DNA from: Roseibium limicola
GTDB lineage: Bacteria; Pseudomonadota; Alphaproteobacteria; Rhizobiales; Stappiaceae
DNA length: 64,000 nucleotides
Direction: 5' to 3'
Assembly (NCBI RefSeq): GCF_017313085.1
Contig: NZ_JAFLNF010000005.1
Coordinates: forward strand, 186,001 to 250,000
A model generated the notes under the pieces. The model saw only the letters and a list, made by a program, of their open reading frames with translations. It did no database searches and was not told the DNA's origin. This document shows positions 1 to 9,628 of the stretch, in pieces (position 1 is the stretch's first letter; each line of letters opens with the position of its first letter). Both the position numbers and the translations under genes were made by a program.

Positions 1-326
1 CACAGCACGTCGCCCTTGGCGATCTGCTCGCCGGCGTTGGTTGGGCGCGAGATGACGACAGCGGCAGTCTCTGCCTGGACCTGGACCTTCGCATGGGCTT
101 CGGTCCGGCCATGGATCTCAAGTGTCGCGCTGCGGTCCCGAGCCACAAGCTTGGTGACTTGTACTTTGAACAGGTTTTCCCCGGACGATGATTGCCGCTC
201 TGCGGGCGGCGGTGTGCTGTTGGGATTATCTTCTTCACCGCCACGCACCACGGTACCTGTCGCCATCCACAGTGCGACGCCGCCAGTCATGGCCAGTGCC
301 AGAACATATGAAAACTTGAAGTGCAT
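1..326 (-). CDS. RND efflux membrane-fusion (periplasmic adaptor) protein, N-terminal part
   Basis: This is the first 108 or so residues of a protein cut by the left window edge. The start ATG (complement of 324-326) is followed by a hydrophobic segment (residues about 5-24, FSYVLALAMTGGVALWMATG), then a Pro/Ser-rich linker. A segment then reads like the beta-barrel and lipoyl start of HlyD/AcrA-family adaptors (IHGRTEAHAKVQVQAETAA, then AGEQIAKGDVL). Such adaptors join an inner-membrane RND pump to an outer-membrane channel; a pump gene would be expected just beyond the edge. It starts 29 bp after the PadR gene on the same strand, so it is probably co-transcribed with and controlled by that regulator. 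The substrate cannot be told. The family call rests on the short conserved stretch only. Confidence 0.72.
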   Translation of the reverse strand, partial: MHFKFSYVLALAMTGGVALWMATGTVVRGGEEDNPNSTPPPAERQSSSGENLFKVQVTKLVARDRSATLEIHGRTEAHAKVQVQAETAAVVISRPTNAGEQIAKGDVL

Positions 327-355
327 CGAAATTGTCTCCGACTTTGAGACCCAGC

Positions 356-967
356 CTATTCGGCGGCCTCGGTCGCCACGGGCGGCGTTTGTTCGGTGGT
401 CTTGGAAAGACGGCCGCTGCCGTCATCGATAGGGTTGGCACCAGCGGGTCGCCCCGCCATTGCAATCAGTTCTTCGCCATGACTGGCAAGGTAACCGAGG
501 GAAAACTCCATGCAGGCGATGCCGTAATTGCGGGTCCAGCGGGCGCCGGGATGTTGTGTTTCTTCATTGTGGCCCTGCAGAACGCTCAGCTCTTCCTGCA
601 GATGCAGGCGGCGGCGTTCGATTGCGGCACGTAATGTGGCCTGATCCAGATGTTCAGCGCAGAGAGCGATCAAGAGAAAAGGAGAGCGATAGGAATCCGG
701 TTGTTGCGGAGCGCAGAGCTCTGTCACCAGAGCCGCGCGTCCTGCTTTCGTTATGGAGTAGACCTTGCGTGTCGGCTTGCCGGACTGGCTTTCCTCGCGA
801 ACGGTGACCAAGCCTTCGTTCTCCAGCTTGGCAAGCGTCGGATAAATCGAGCCGAAGCTGGCTTCGTCAAAGTAGCTGAAACGCCCGGACGTGGATTCCT
901 TCCGGATTTCATAGCCAGTGGCGTCTCCGAAACTCAGGATCGTCAGGCACAGCTTGCGCACGCTCAT
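356..967 (-). CDS. PadR-family transcriptional regulator
   Basis: A 203-residue protein with the PadR winged-helix layout. The N-terminal helix-turn-helix is near residues 5-75 (LTILSFGDATGYEIRK, then FGSIYPTLAKLENEGLVTV and KVYSITKAGRAAL). An alpha-helical C-terminal dimerisation domain (PadR_C/Vir-type, about 95-180) and a disordered tail follow. PadR proteins usually repress efflux or detoxification genes and release DNA on binding a small aromatic or drug-like ligand. The gene lies directly upstream of and collinear with an RND adaptor gene, the standard arrangement of an autoregulated efflux operon. The start at 967 is preceded by GGAGAT about 8 bp upstream. The ligand is unknown. Confidence 0.9.
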   Translation of the reverse strand: MSVRKLCLTILSFGDATGYEIRKESTSGRFSYFDEASFGSIYPTLAKLENEGLVTVREESQSGKPTRKVYSITKAGRAALVTELCAPQQPDSYRSPFLLIALCAEHLDQATLRAAIERRRLHLQEELSVLQGHNEETQHPGARWTRNYGIACMEFSLGYLASHGEELIAMAGRPAGANPIDDGSGRLSKTTEQTPPVATEAAE

Positions 968-1068
968 AGGCGAGATCTCCGGCGGGTCCAGGTTCTGTAA
1001 AATTCAACGAAGACGGCGCACACGCGCAGTCTGATCAAATGCATCATTTCGGTATGTATCAAATCAAT

Positions 1069-1089
1069 ATATGTCAGTCCGGATATGTC
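1069..1089 (-). promoter_or_regulatory. Candidate PadR operator: direct repeat ATATGTC
   Basis: ATATGTC occurs at 1069-1075 and again at 1083-1089, a spacing of 14 bp. A related TATGT lies just before it at 1053. The repeats lie about 100 bp upstream of the padR start, in an AT-rich patch likely to hold the promoter. PadR operators commonly contain ATGT/ACAT half-sites, so these may be operator halves. That reading is inference, because the halves here are direct and not inverted. Confidence 0.3.
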
Positions 1090-1223
1090 GTGCAAGACCT
1101 CTAGTCCGCGACAAATGCTCGGCAAGCAATTTTTCTCGTCATTTCCAGATCCGAGAGGATCCGCAAGCCTTGGCAACTCGCTGGACATGCCTTCAGTTCG
1201 AGGCTCGGAATGAAGGCCTGTTT

Positions 1224-1268
1224 CCATCTGACTTGCGTTAGGTCATGCAATTTACGCAAGTCAGATGG
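1224..1268. repeat. 15-bp perfect inverted repeat in gene-free DNA
   Basis: Arms at 1224-1238 (CCATCTGACTTGCGT) and 1254-1268 are exact reverse complements with a 15-nt loop. Neither strand carries a T-run after the stem, so it does not look like an intrinsic terminator. It is too long to be a chance repeat. Possible roles are a hairpin in an untranslated RNA, an operator, or the remnant of a small mobile palindrome. Confidence 0.6.
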
Positions 1269-1610
1269 GGTAAGAGGTGTGCAAGTGCAACATGGCAGCA
1301 GTTGTATTGCGCCAATTTTCACATGATGGATGGCATTTTTAGCTATCTGCTGGCCGGAGTGGCGCTCAATTGTCCAAAATGCTTTGAGCGTAAGAACAGA
1401 CGTCCTTCGAAAAATATGTCGTGATATTTCCAATTCCTGAGCGAAACCGGCGGCGGGCGCGCGCAGGAAGCGGGACCCGAGCGCCATCGCCGTCAGGCAA
1501 AAAGTGTCAGATGGAAAAGAGAAGGTGCGCGGATTGTTCGCGGTATGGAAGGAAGTCAGACGGACTCCGGGCGGGGATGGCCCACCCAAGTCGGATCGAC
1601 CGCATTCTGC

Positions 1611-1778
1611 CTAGTGAAGCAGGCTGGCCTGCATCATGCTCGTGCTGGTGTTCAGGTTGCTGCTGATGCTGGATCGCGCGCTGTAGCTTGAAGAATCTTC
1701 AAGCGTCTTGAGATCGGCGAAAAGTGCCATTGAGGCGGCCGTGGCCAAAAACAGCAGCCCCGTGGTGACGAGTTTCAT
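1611..1778 (-). CDS. Small hypothetical protein with a signal-like N-terminus (55 aa)
   Basis: A 55-codon frame with ATG at 1778 and TAG at 1611-1613. A good ribosome-binding site (TAGGAGAA) lies about 7 bp upstream. The protein begins MKLVTTGLLFLATAASMALF, a short positively charged start and hydrophobic core typical of a Sec signal or a single membrane helix. A Ser/Asn/Thr-rich region follows (residues about 29-47). No cysteine, lipobox or known domain is seen. It is flanked by gene-free DNA on one side and divergent from the PuuE-type gene on the other. Function is unknown. The start signals and signal-like N-terminus support a real small gene, but expression needs to be shown. Confidence 0.5.
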   Translation of the reverse strand: MKLVTTGLLFLATAASMALFADLKTLEDSSSYSARSSISSNLNTSTSMMQASLLH

Positions 1779-1980
1779 TGGGTTCTCCTAAGGTCTGCGG
1801 TGGGTTCTAACAGCGACCTTGGAAGACTTTGCAAAACAGTCCGGTAAAATTTGAGATAAAGGCTCGAGGTTGCGGCTGCCTCGCAAAGATGCTGGCCGTT
1901 CATCTCCTGCCTGCCCCTTGCATTGGGGAATCGAATGGGGTTTTGTGATTCTCACAAGTGAATGAGGGACTTCTGCCATC

Positions 1981-2892
1981 ATGACAACACCATATCCCCG
2001 CGACATGATCGGCTACGGCCGGACGTCTCCTGATCCGAAATGGCCTGGCAACGCGAATGTCGCCGTGCAGTTCGTGATCAATTATGAAGAGGGTGGCGAA
2101 AATAATATTCTCCACGGCGACGCTGCATCGGAAGCCTTCCTCTCCGAAATCACCGGAGCCCAGGCCTGGCCGGGCAAGCGCCACTGGAACATGGAGAGCA
2201 TCTACGAATACGGCTCCCGCGCAGGATTCTGGCGCTTGTGGCGCATGTTCTCCAAACGCGGCATTCCAGTCACCGTCTATGGTGTGGCAACGGCACTGGC
2301 CCGCACGCCGGATATCGTCGCTGCCATGAAGGAAGCTGATTGGGAAATTGCGTCTCACGGACTGAAGTGGATTGAATACGCCGATGTGCCGGAAGAGGTG
2401 GAACGCGAGCACATGCTTGAGGCCATCCGCATCCATGAGGAAGTGACCGGTTCCCGGCCTCTGGGCTGGTACACCGGACGCAGTTCCATGCAGACTCAAA
2501 AGCTCGTTATGGAGGAGGGCGGCTTCCTTTATGACAGCGACAGCTACGCCGATGATCTTCCCTATTGGGTGGACAGCCCGAATGGCGATCACTTGGTGAT
2601 CCCCTACACGCTCGACACCAATGACATGCGCTTTGCCGCGGTCCAGGGCTTCAACTCCGGCGACCAGTTCTTCACCTATCTGAAGGATGCCTTTGATGTG
2701 CTCTATCAAGAGGGGGAAGAGGGCGCACCGAAGATGCTGAACATCGGTCTGCACTGCCGTCTCGCCGGACGTCCGGGGCGGGCCGCAGCACTTGCTCGCT
2801 TCCTCGAATATGTGCAGTCCCATGATAAAGTGTGGTTGCCGCGCCGGATCGACATCGCCTGGCACTGGCACGCCCATCACGCGCGCGGCTAA
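1981..2892 (+). CDS. puuE: PuuE-type polysaccharide deacetylase-family protein, probable metal-independent allantoinase
   Basis: A 303-residue cytoplasmic protein of the NodB/polysaccharide deacetylase fold, of the kind named PuuE. It matches that group in length and motifs: the start PRDMIGYGRTSPDPKWP, then VQFVINYEEGGENNILHGD, IASHGLKWIEY, GWYTGRSS, a substrate-loop DSDSYADDLPYW, and the end LHCRLAGRPGRAAAL. PuuE proteins convert allantoin to allantoate in purine (urate) breakdown. The strict NodB metal triad is changed in this subgroup. Other urate genes are not beside it, so the pathway role is inferred from the family alone. A perfect bidirectional terminator follows the stop. Confidence 0.82.
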   Translation: MTTPYPRDMIGYGRTSPDPKWPGNANVAVQFVINYEEGGENNILHGDAASEAFLSEITGAQAWPGKRHWNMESIYEYGSRAGFWRLWRMFSKRGIPVTVYGVATALARTPDIVAAMKEADWEIASHGLKWIEYADVPEEVEREHMLEAIRIHEEVTGSRPLGWYTGRSSMQTQKLVMEEGGFLYDSDSYADDLPYWVDSPNGDHLVIPYTLDTNDMRFAAVQGFNSGDQFFTYLKDAFDVLYQEGEEGAPKMLNIGLHCRLAGRPGRAAALARFLEYVQSHDKVWLPRRIDIAWHWHAHHARG

Positions 2893-2907
2893 GTTTGTGT
2901 GGTGCAT

Positions 2908-2951
2908 AAACAAAGAAGGCCGGTGCAATCATGCACCGGCCTTCTTTGTTT
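2908..2951. terminator. Bidirectional intrinsic terminator between puuE and the chemoreceptor
   Basis: The 20-bp arms 2908-2927 and 2932-2951 are perfect complements around a 4-nt loop (ATCA). The A-rich start and T-rich end give a U-run on both strands. It sits between two convergent genes and should stop transcription from each. Confidence 0.93.
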
Positions 2952-2969
2952 TCCATGAGCGTTGTCGGG

Positions 2970-4661
2970 TCAGGCGGCAGCCGAATTGGCGCGAATGCAG
3001 GACAGAAACTCGTTGACATACTGACGCAGCATTTCGGATTCCTGCTCCAGATCCTGTGAGGCGGCATAGACAATATCTGCGGCGACATTGGTTTCCGAGG
3101 CAGCTTTGGAAACGCCGGAGATATTGGTCGAAACCTCTTGAGTGCCGCGCGCAGCTTCCTGCACATTGCGGGCGATCTCCTGAGTGGCGGAGCCCTGTTG
3201 TTCAACAGATGCTGAGATGCTTGAGGTGATCTCGTTGATCCTGCTGACAGTTGCAGTGATCTCTTCGATTGCACCAACGGCCTGCTGGGTTTCTTCCTGA
3301 ACATTGTGAATCTGGGCTGAGATTTCTTCCGTCGCCTTGGACGTCTGGGTCGCCAGATCCTTGACCTCGGCAGCCACAACTGCAAAGCCTCTGCCGGCCT
3401 CTCCGGCCCGGGCCGCTTCGATGGTGGCATTCAGGGCAAGCAGGTTGGTCTGCTCGGCGATTGCCTGAATCAGGTTGACGACCTCTCCGATGCGGTTTGC
3501 GGCATCGGACAGACCCTGGATCCGCTGGTTGGTCTGGGTTGCCTGGGAGGAAGCCCGAGACGCCACTTCGCTGGAGCTTGCCACCTGACGGCTGATTTCT
3601 GACACGGAGGCTGCCAGTTCTTCGGCTGCTGCGGCGACAGTCTCAACATTGGAGGAGGCATGTCCGGCAGCGCCGGCAACAGCTTCACTCTGGTCTGTTG
3701 TCTGCTGCGCTCCGGCATTCAGATCGGTGGAGGCCTGTTGCAGACCGCCGACGGACTTGGTGATCGTTTCGATCAAACCCTGGATCTGTCCTTCAAAACC
3801 GGCCGTCAGGGTCTGGACGTTGTCGCTGCGGGTGCGCTCCAGGGCCTGGCGGTCGCTTTCCTGATGCTCCAGTTCGCGGCGCGCGCGCTCATTTTCAGCA
3901 AAGACCTCCATGGCACGGGCCATGTTCCCGATCTCGTCGGAGCGGCCGGAGCTGGAAATCTCGATGTCCGTATCGCCTTGTGCCAGACGGGTCATGTTTT
4001 CGGTCAGGCAGGCCAGCGGTTTGGACAGGCTTCGGATAACCGCATAGGAGATCGAAAGCGCAAGAAGGCCGCCGACAAGTGCAATGCCGAGGATCTTGTA
4101 GGCGGTGTTCCAGAAGCTGGCTTCGACGTCATCCACATACATGCCGGTGGCGAGTACCCAGCCCCAAGGCTTGAATGGTTGAGCCCAGGAGGTTTTCGGC
4201 AAGGGCGTTTCCTGTCCCTTGCGTGGCTTGTAATAGGAGACGGCTCCACCACCGGTCTTGGCGGCTTCAATCATCGCCTGCACATGGTGCTTGCCGTTGC
4301 TGTCTGACGACCCGTAGGCGTCTTGCCCCTCTTTTTCAGGCGTGACGCTGACGACGCGGTGACCTGTTTCGGTGTAGCCAAAGGCGTAGTTGGAGCCGTC
4401 ATAGCGCAGGGCACGAATGACGTCGCGGGCACGGGCCTGCGCCTCGTCCTGCGAAAGTTCCCCGGTTTCTTCAAGGTGATGAAAATACTTCGCCATCGAG
4501 GTCGCGATTTCGGCAACCGTGTGCGTCTTGTTGATCCGCTCGCTATAAAGCACGGTGCGCAAGGACATGAGGCTGAAGACGGCGATAATGGCGCAGAAGA
4601 CGCCAACCGTCAGGACGGGAAGCCAGATTTTGAATCTGAGGCTGAAGCGATCTAGGGACAT
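2970..4661 (-). CDS. Methyl-accepting chemotaxis protein with a periplasmic Cache domain
   Basis: A 563-residue transmembrane chemoreceptor. TM1 is at about 11-33. A periplasmic single-Cache-type sensor spans about 40-185 ([18 protein letters not shown]; end signature [16 protein letters not shown]). TM2 is at about 190-209. HAMP follows at about 210-262, with a coiled-coil signalling domain to the C-terminus carrying the hairpin-tip motif [17 protein letters not shown]. Cache receptors of this type often sense small organic acids, but the ligand here is unknown. There is no C-terminal NWETF-like pentapeptide for CheR/CheB docking. It is a single gene with its own start upstream of the terminator at 2908-2951. 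Its position next to a catabolic locus makes a metabolite sensor plausible, but that is inference. Confidence 0.94.
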   Translation of the reverse strand: MSLDRFSLRFKIWLPVLTVGVFCAIIAVFSLMSLRTVLYSERINKTHTVAEIATSMAKYFHHLEETGELSQDEAQARARDVIRALRYDGSNYAFGYTETGHRVVSVTPEKEGQDAYGSSDSNGKHHVQAMIEAAKTGGGAVSYYKPRKGQETPLPKTSWAQPFKPWGWVLATGMYVDDVEASFWNTAYKILGIALVGGLLALSISYAVIRSLSKPLACLTENMTRLAQGDTDIEISSSGRSDEIGNMARAMEVFAENERARRELEHQESDRQALERTRSDNVQTLTAGFEGQIQGLIETITKSVGGLQQASTDLNAGAQQTTDQSEAVAGAAGHASSNVETVAAAAEELAASVSEISRQVASSSEVASRASSQATQTNQRIQGLSDAANRIGEVVNLIQAIAEQTNLLALNATIEAARAGEAGRGFAVVAAEVKDLATQTSKATEEISAQIHNVQEETQQAVGAIEEITATVSRINEITSSISASVEQQGSATQEIARNVQEAARGTQEVSTNISGVSKAASETNVAADIVYAASQDLEQESEMLRQYVNEFLSCIRANSAAA

Positions 4662-5087
4662 GGAGCAGGGAGCCTAAGTAGCAGAAAGGACTGTAAAAAT
4701 CAGCTTTTACCCCTTAAGGAATTGTGAAAAATGCGAAGGGCTTCTTAGGGTTGTTGATCGGAAGAATGGACGAGCTTCAGCGCCAGATTTCGCCAAACGT
4801 GAGGATTATAGCCAGAAAGTAGCGAGGGGGCTCGCATCAGCCTATTTCGCAAGTGCAGCAAAAATGAATGACTTCAATTGTAAAAGTGATGACGTTGGAA
4901 GCGTGATCTCGCGGCGAAGAGCCGGATTTCTGCTGCGGAGTTTATCGGGCTGAAGAAATCAGTGCGTCTTTCTTCCCTCTGTGCAGTGCAAGATTGTGGT
5001 CTGAGCCAAAGCCGGCGAGGGGCATGTCCAAGCAGCCCGAGGTCCTGCTATAAGAAGATCTGCGCGAGCTCAGGTGTCGAAGGCTTC
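4662..5087. other. Intergenic stretch between the divergent chemoreceptor and AraC genes
   Basis: About 425 bp between divergent genes, holding both promoters. No hairpin, strong palindrome or convincing small gene was seen. The open frame of the AraC gene extends upstream to 4962 but is not conserved-looking there, so the stretch is treated as non-coding. Confidence 0.5.
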
Positions 5088-5981
5088 ATGGTCCAAAATC
5101 CATTTATCCCACGCTACCACCTTTATGGCGAAAACGGGCCGGTTGAGGATTTCGATTTCTTTCACATCGAAACCATCCCGGCACGCTCGCGCTCGCTCGG
5201 CTGGTCGCTTGACCCCCATGCCCACGCTCATCTATTCCAGATTCTGGTGATCATGGAAGGCTCCGGTCGATTGAGCGGCGAAAGCGGCGAGCGATCGATA
5301 GATCATGAGACGGCAGTCTATGTCCCAGCCGGGGCTGTTCATGGCTGGACGTTTGCTCCCGGTACCGAGGGGTACGTTGTATCTTTCACGAGCGACTACC
5401 TGAGTGGCGGCAGTGCCGATCTGTCACAGGCGGAACAGGCAGCGCTGATGTGTGCCTCATGCAAGGTGACAGCTCTGGATCCCTTGAGGTTGCGCCGGAT
5501 GGCCTTTGCCCTGTCGGAAATGGCGGCTGAAAGCAATGAGGTGGTGGAGCGTCGGGCAATCTTTCGGTCTTTGCTGAACTTCGTGCTTGTCCTGCTGTTC
5601 GAGCAGCCTGCCAGCCCACCTGCGGCCGACTCCACGACGGGTTTCTCGCTGGTTCAGTTCAAGGGACTGGTTGAGGAGAACTTCCGACAGCAGCGAGGGG
5701 CTGAGTTCTATGCGTCGGAAATGGGGCTAAGTGTGGCGCGCCTCAACCGGTTCTGCCGATTGTTCCTCGATCGCACCGCATCCCAGGCAGTGCGGGACCG
5801 CTTGATGCTGGAAGCCAAGCGTCTTCTGACATTCTCCAACCAGAGCGTGCAGGAAATTGCTTTCGACCTCGGATATGAGGATCCAGCTTATTTTTCGCGG
5901 AGCTTTCGCAAAGATATCGGTCGTTCGCCTCAGGAGTTCCGCACCAGCCAGAGCTCGTCGTTGACTGCTAAACCCGACTGA
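5088..5981 (+). CDS. pobR: AraC-family regulator, probable activator of pobA (PobR-like)
   Basis: A 297-residue protein when started at the ATG at 5088; an upstream ATG in frame at 4962 would add 42 unlikely residues. The N-terminal half is a cupin ligand-binding domain (DPHAHAHLFQILVIMEGSGR, then VYVPAGAVHGWTF). The C-terminal 100 residues hold two AraC helix-turn-helix motifs (ASEMGLSVARLNRFCRLF and VQEIAFDLGYEDPAYFSRSF). In rhizobia an AraC-type PobR activates pobA in response to 4-hydroxybenzoate, and the domain layout and nearby pobA fit that role. The gene is convergent with pobA, with a small gene in between, and is not directly divergent as in the rhizobial case. The specific role is therefore inference, while the family is certain. 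Confidence 0.82.
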   Translation: MVQNPFIPRYHLYGENGPVEDFDFFHIETIPARSRSLGWSLDPHAHAHLFQILVIMEGSGRLSGESGERSIDHETAVYVPAGAVHGWTFAPGTEGYVVSFTSDYLSGGSADLSQAEQAALMCASCKVTALDPLRLRRMAFALSEMAAESNEVVERRAIFRSLLNFVLVLLFEQPASPPAADSTTGFSLVQFKGLVEENFRQQRGAEFYASEMGLSVARLNRFCRLFLDRTASQAVRDRLMLEAKRLLTFSNQSVQEIAFDLGYEDPAYFSRSFRKDIGRSPQEFRTSQSSSLTAKPD

Positions 5982-6119
5982 CACGAGGCTGTCCCCTTGT
6001 GTAAATTAACTAAGAGAGAGGACTGATTGCACTCGTTTGGGTTGCAGCTCTTGAGCTTGTCCGCCGATCTGTCTAATTGTCTTGAGTGAATTAATCTTTT
6101 GTTAACGCTCAGGGTCGGC

Positions 6120-6422
6120 ATGCAGGTTTCGGGTAGGTATTTTCATGTGTATGTTTTTGCTGCGTTTTCGGCGGGGTTCGCACTGATGGTCAGCCTCAAC
6201 ACGGATGATGCCCGGCTATTCGTGCAGAAATTTGCTGACGACAGTCGCACTGTCTTTGAGGATCTTCAGCCGGTTTATGAATTTGTGCGCAAGTTCGATC
6301 TGAACCGTATCATCCAGGAGAACCAGGATTTCGCTGAGGCGCTTGTGGCTTTTCCGACCGCTCCTTTGGCTGCTCTGAACACGCAACTCGAAGAAGCGCA
6401 GCGCCGCATCCAGGCGAACTGA
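6120..6422 (+). CDS. Small hypothetical protein with an N-terminal membrane segment
   Basis: A 100-residue protein from the ATG at 6120, with AGGGTC just upstream; a TTG at 6099 is an alternative start. Residues about 7-24 (YFHVYVFAAFSAGFALMV) form a hydrophobic helix, either a signal or an anchor. The rest is soluble, acidic and probably helical, ending in a likely coiled coil (LNTQLEEAQRRIQAN). I do not recognise the family. It follows the AraC gene by 138 bp on the same strand and faces pobA, so it may be read with the regulator. No enzyme motif is visible. Confidence 0.6.
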   Translation: MQVSGRYFHVYVFAAFSAGFALMVSLNTDDARLFVQKFADDSRTVFEDLQPVYEFVRKFDLNRIIQENQDFAEALVAFPTAPLAALNTQLEEAQRRIQAN

Positions 6423-6469
6423 GCGGCGCCAACCTGCAAGGGGGCCACCTTGGCTAACTGCAGGAGGCA

Positions 6470-6498
6470 AAGAAAAAGCCCCGCCGACAGGCGAGGCT
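6470..6498 (-). terminator. Intrinsic terminator downstream of pobA
   Basis: Stem 6477-6485 pairs with 6490-6498 (one G-U pair) around a 4-nt loop. On the minus strand the stem is followed by TTTTTCTTT. It lies 76 bp past the pobA stop. Confidence 0.82.
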
Positions 6499-6573
6499 GA
6501 GTTAGACCGAAACCCGGTCATGACCTGCTCTTGAAACGTCAGGTCATCGAATCTGAACTTCCGGGCGCTTCCG

Positions 6574-7749
<1,176 letters not shown>

Positions 7750-7947
7750 TCATCCTCCCCGGATTTCGTTAGTCGGCATTCTAGGGAGGCCACGGCAAAG
7801 GAGAATGGACGGTTTTTCAAATCACTTGGACTTTTCGACCGCGCAGATCCCGAGCTTACGGCTGGGACGACAGCCAGTGGCGTCAGATAGCTGATCAGAT
7901 GTGCGAGGCCGGATTGATTCATCACGCGAAGCAGTCGAATCGGTTTC

Positions 7948-9288
7948 TCAAGCCTTTTCAGCAAGCTTCTGAAATGATTCCAAAACCCGGTCAATCATCT
8001 GGTCACTGGCTCCCATATGGCAGGCCGGATCTTTCAATCCGTTCCAGTCGATTGGCAGGTCGTAGCTGTCCTTGAGAACATCGAACAGATGCTGTCCAGT
8101 TTCGTTGACGACCCTACAGGCCTTGGTGACTTTTTCCTGCGCTTCTGGACGGGGCATGTGGTCGGCAAGCGCGAACATGGCGGCTTCCGCCAAAAGCAGG
8201 CCGTTGGAAGCTTCGATGTTGGCGCGCATGTTCTCAGTTCGCACCACCAGTTCGGAGGCCAGCGTGTTGGCCTCTTTCAGCGCAGCTCCAGTGGCCAGAA
8301 CCATCTGCGGCAGGGTCAGCCACTCAATGGCCCAATTGGATCCGGAGCGTTCGTGCTCATGCAGCGCAGCCTGGTGCATCGTGGCGATCAGGCCGGCATT
8401 CTGACGGGCCAGTGCCACAAGCACTTCAGCCCCCACCGGATTGACCTTGTTCGGCATGGTGGAAGAGCCGCCTCCGGATCCGGGCTTCAGTTCTGCAACT
8501 TCGTTCTGTGCCATCAGCATGACGTCTTGCGCCATCTTGCCGAGCGTGCCAGTCACCAGCGTCAGCCAGTTTGCATAATCGTCCAGACTGTCGCGCATGA
8601 CATGCCAAGGGGCAGGTGAGATGCTCAGACCCAACCTTGCAGCGAGTTCGGCCTCCACATCCGTCGCCTTGTCACCAAGTGCTGCCAGATTACCGGCAGC
8701 ACCGCCGAAGGAGAGGGTCAACAATCGCTCGCGCAAACCCGGCAACCTGTCGAGATGCCGCAGGATCGCCGACAGCCAGACAGCGCATTTCAGGCCAAAG
8801 CTCGTCGGTGTTGCCTGCTGCGTCCGCGTTCTGGCGGCTACAGGGGTGTTACGGTGCGCCTGCGCGAGATCGCCCAGCGTTCTGGCAAGGCGCGTCAGGG
8901 CGCTTTCATGCAGGTCTAGGACAGCCTTCAGCCGCAGAACCAACCCGGTGTCGGCGATGTCCTGGCTTGTTGCACCCCAGTGGACGAAGCGGGCGTGGTC
9001 CTTGTCAACCTGGCTGCGCAATTCCTTGACCAATGCAGGAACCGGCACGCCGTCTTTCGCAGTGCCTTCTGCCAACCGGTAGGGAGCGATCCGCGCCCGG
9101 GCGCAGGTCTTCTCGATGGCAGCAGCTGCTTCTTTCGGAATGACACCGCAGGCACCTTCAGCGGCGGCGAGCGCACTCTCCACCTGCACCATCGCCTTGA
9201 TCACCGCGTCGTCTGAAAACAGCTCGGAAGTTTTCGAATCCGTGAACATAAGACCAGTGATCTGGCTGTCGAATGCGGTGAGGCTCAT
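7948..9288 (-). CDS. pcaB: 3-carboxy-cis,cis-muconate cycloisomerase
   Basis: A 446-residue member of the fumarase/aspartase superfamily. PcaB cyclises beta-carboxymuconate, the dioxygenase product, to gamma-carboxymuconolactone. The superfamily signature is clear (GSGGGSSTMPNKVNP, about 275-290). The early motif FVHWGATSQDIADTG (about 100-114), with its His and Thr-Ser pair, is also present. The length fits the proteobacterial enzymes. It lies between pobA and pcaF on the same strand. A 390-bp gap with a repeat element separates it from pcaF, so it may belong to a different transcript from the other pca genes. Confidence 0.94.
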   Translation of the reverse strand: MSLTAFDSQITGLMFTDSKTSELFSDDAVIKAMVQVESALAAAEGACGVIPKEAAAAIEKTCARARIAPYRLAEGTAKDGVPVPALVKELRSQVDKDHARFVHWGATSQDIADTGLVLRLKAVLDLHESALTRLARTLGDLAQAHRNTPVAARTRTQQATPTSFGLKCAVWLSAILRHLDRLPGLRERLLTLSFGGAAGNLAALGDKATDVEAELAARLGLSISPAPWHVMRDSLDDYANWLTLVTGTLGKMAQDVMLMAQNEVAELKPGSGGGSSTMPNKVNPVGAEVLVALARQNAGLIATMHQAALHEHERSGSNWAIEWLTLPQMVLATGAALKEANTLASELVVRTENMRANIEASNGLLLAEAAMFALADHMPRPEAQEKVTKACRVVNETGQHLFDVLKDSYDLPIDWNGLKDPACHMGASDQMIDRVLESFQKLAEKA

Positions 9289-9412
9289 GAGGCGTCCTGT
9301 GGTTTGAACACGCTGTTGGTGACAACGGGCCAGCTTAAAAGTGCGTGATTGTTTGTAATGGATTCTGAGCCGAGCGGGAATGACGAAGGAGCGGGGAAAA
9401 GTCGGGCTATCG

Positions 9413-9547
9413 TCGTCATCCCGGACGCCGGCAAAGCCGGAGATCCGGGGTCGGTGAGCCGGGACCTTGCGGTTTTCTGGGATTCAGATCGTTGGTCACG
9501 GAGGCTCGCCGGTCGCGTCTCGGCGCTTCACTTGTCCGGGATGACGA
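9413..9547. repeat. REP/BIME-like palindromic element with 13-bp inverted ends
   Basis: The element begins TCGTCATCCCGGA (9413-9425) and ends with its exact reverse complement (9535-9547), 135 bp in all. Inside are smaller palindromes (GCCGGCAAAGCCGG near 9428; GATCCGGGGTC near 9443). A further partial end copy, CGGGAATGACGAAGGAG, lies just before it (near 9375) and matches the sequence spanning the right end (CGGGATGACGAAGGAG). Similar GTCAT-CCCGGA palindromic repeats are scattered through many alphaproteobacterial genomes. No open frame is carried, so it is a non-autonomous repeat. Confidence 0.7.
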
Positions 9548-9628
9548 AGGAGGAGTGCGTTGTGGAGCATGGCTCCCTCGATGGCGTGTCATGCTCGGAC
9601 AAGCCCGAAGATTGCGCAGGAGAGTGAG

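Larger units (their letters stand above)
968..1610. other. Gene-free stretch upstream of padR
   Basis: About 640 bp with no convincing protein-coding gene. Open frames exist on both strands, but none has a family-like sequence or a good ribosome-binding site. The stretch holds the probable padR promoter and operator (see 1069-1089) and a strong inverted repeat (1224-1268). The rest shows no recognisable structure. Confidence 0.6.

Noticed and set aside
1101-1589. A 162-codon minus-strand frame in the gene-free stretch
   Set aside because: Composition unlike a protein, no ribosome-binding site, runs through the inverted repeat at 1224-1268.
1900-2928. A 342-codon minus-strand open frame over puuE
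   Set aside because: Antisense to a clear PuuE gene and without any protein-like motif.
4962-5087. N-terminal extension of the AraC regulator
   Set aside because: The 42 added residues are Cys/Ser/Arg-rich and unlike AraC proteins; the ATG at 5088 fits better.
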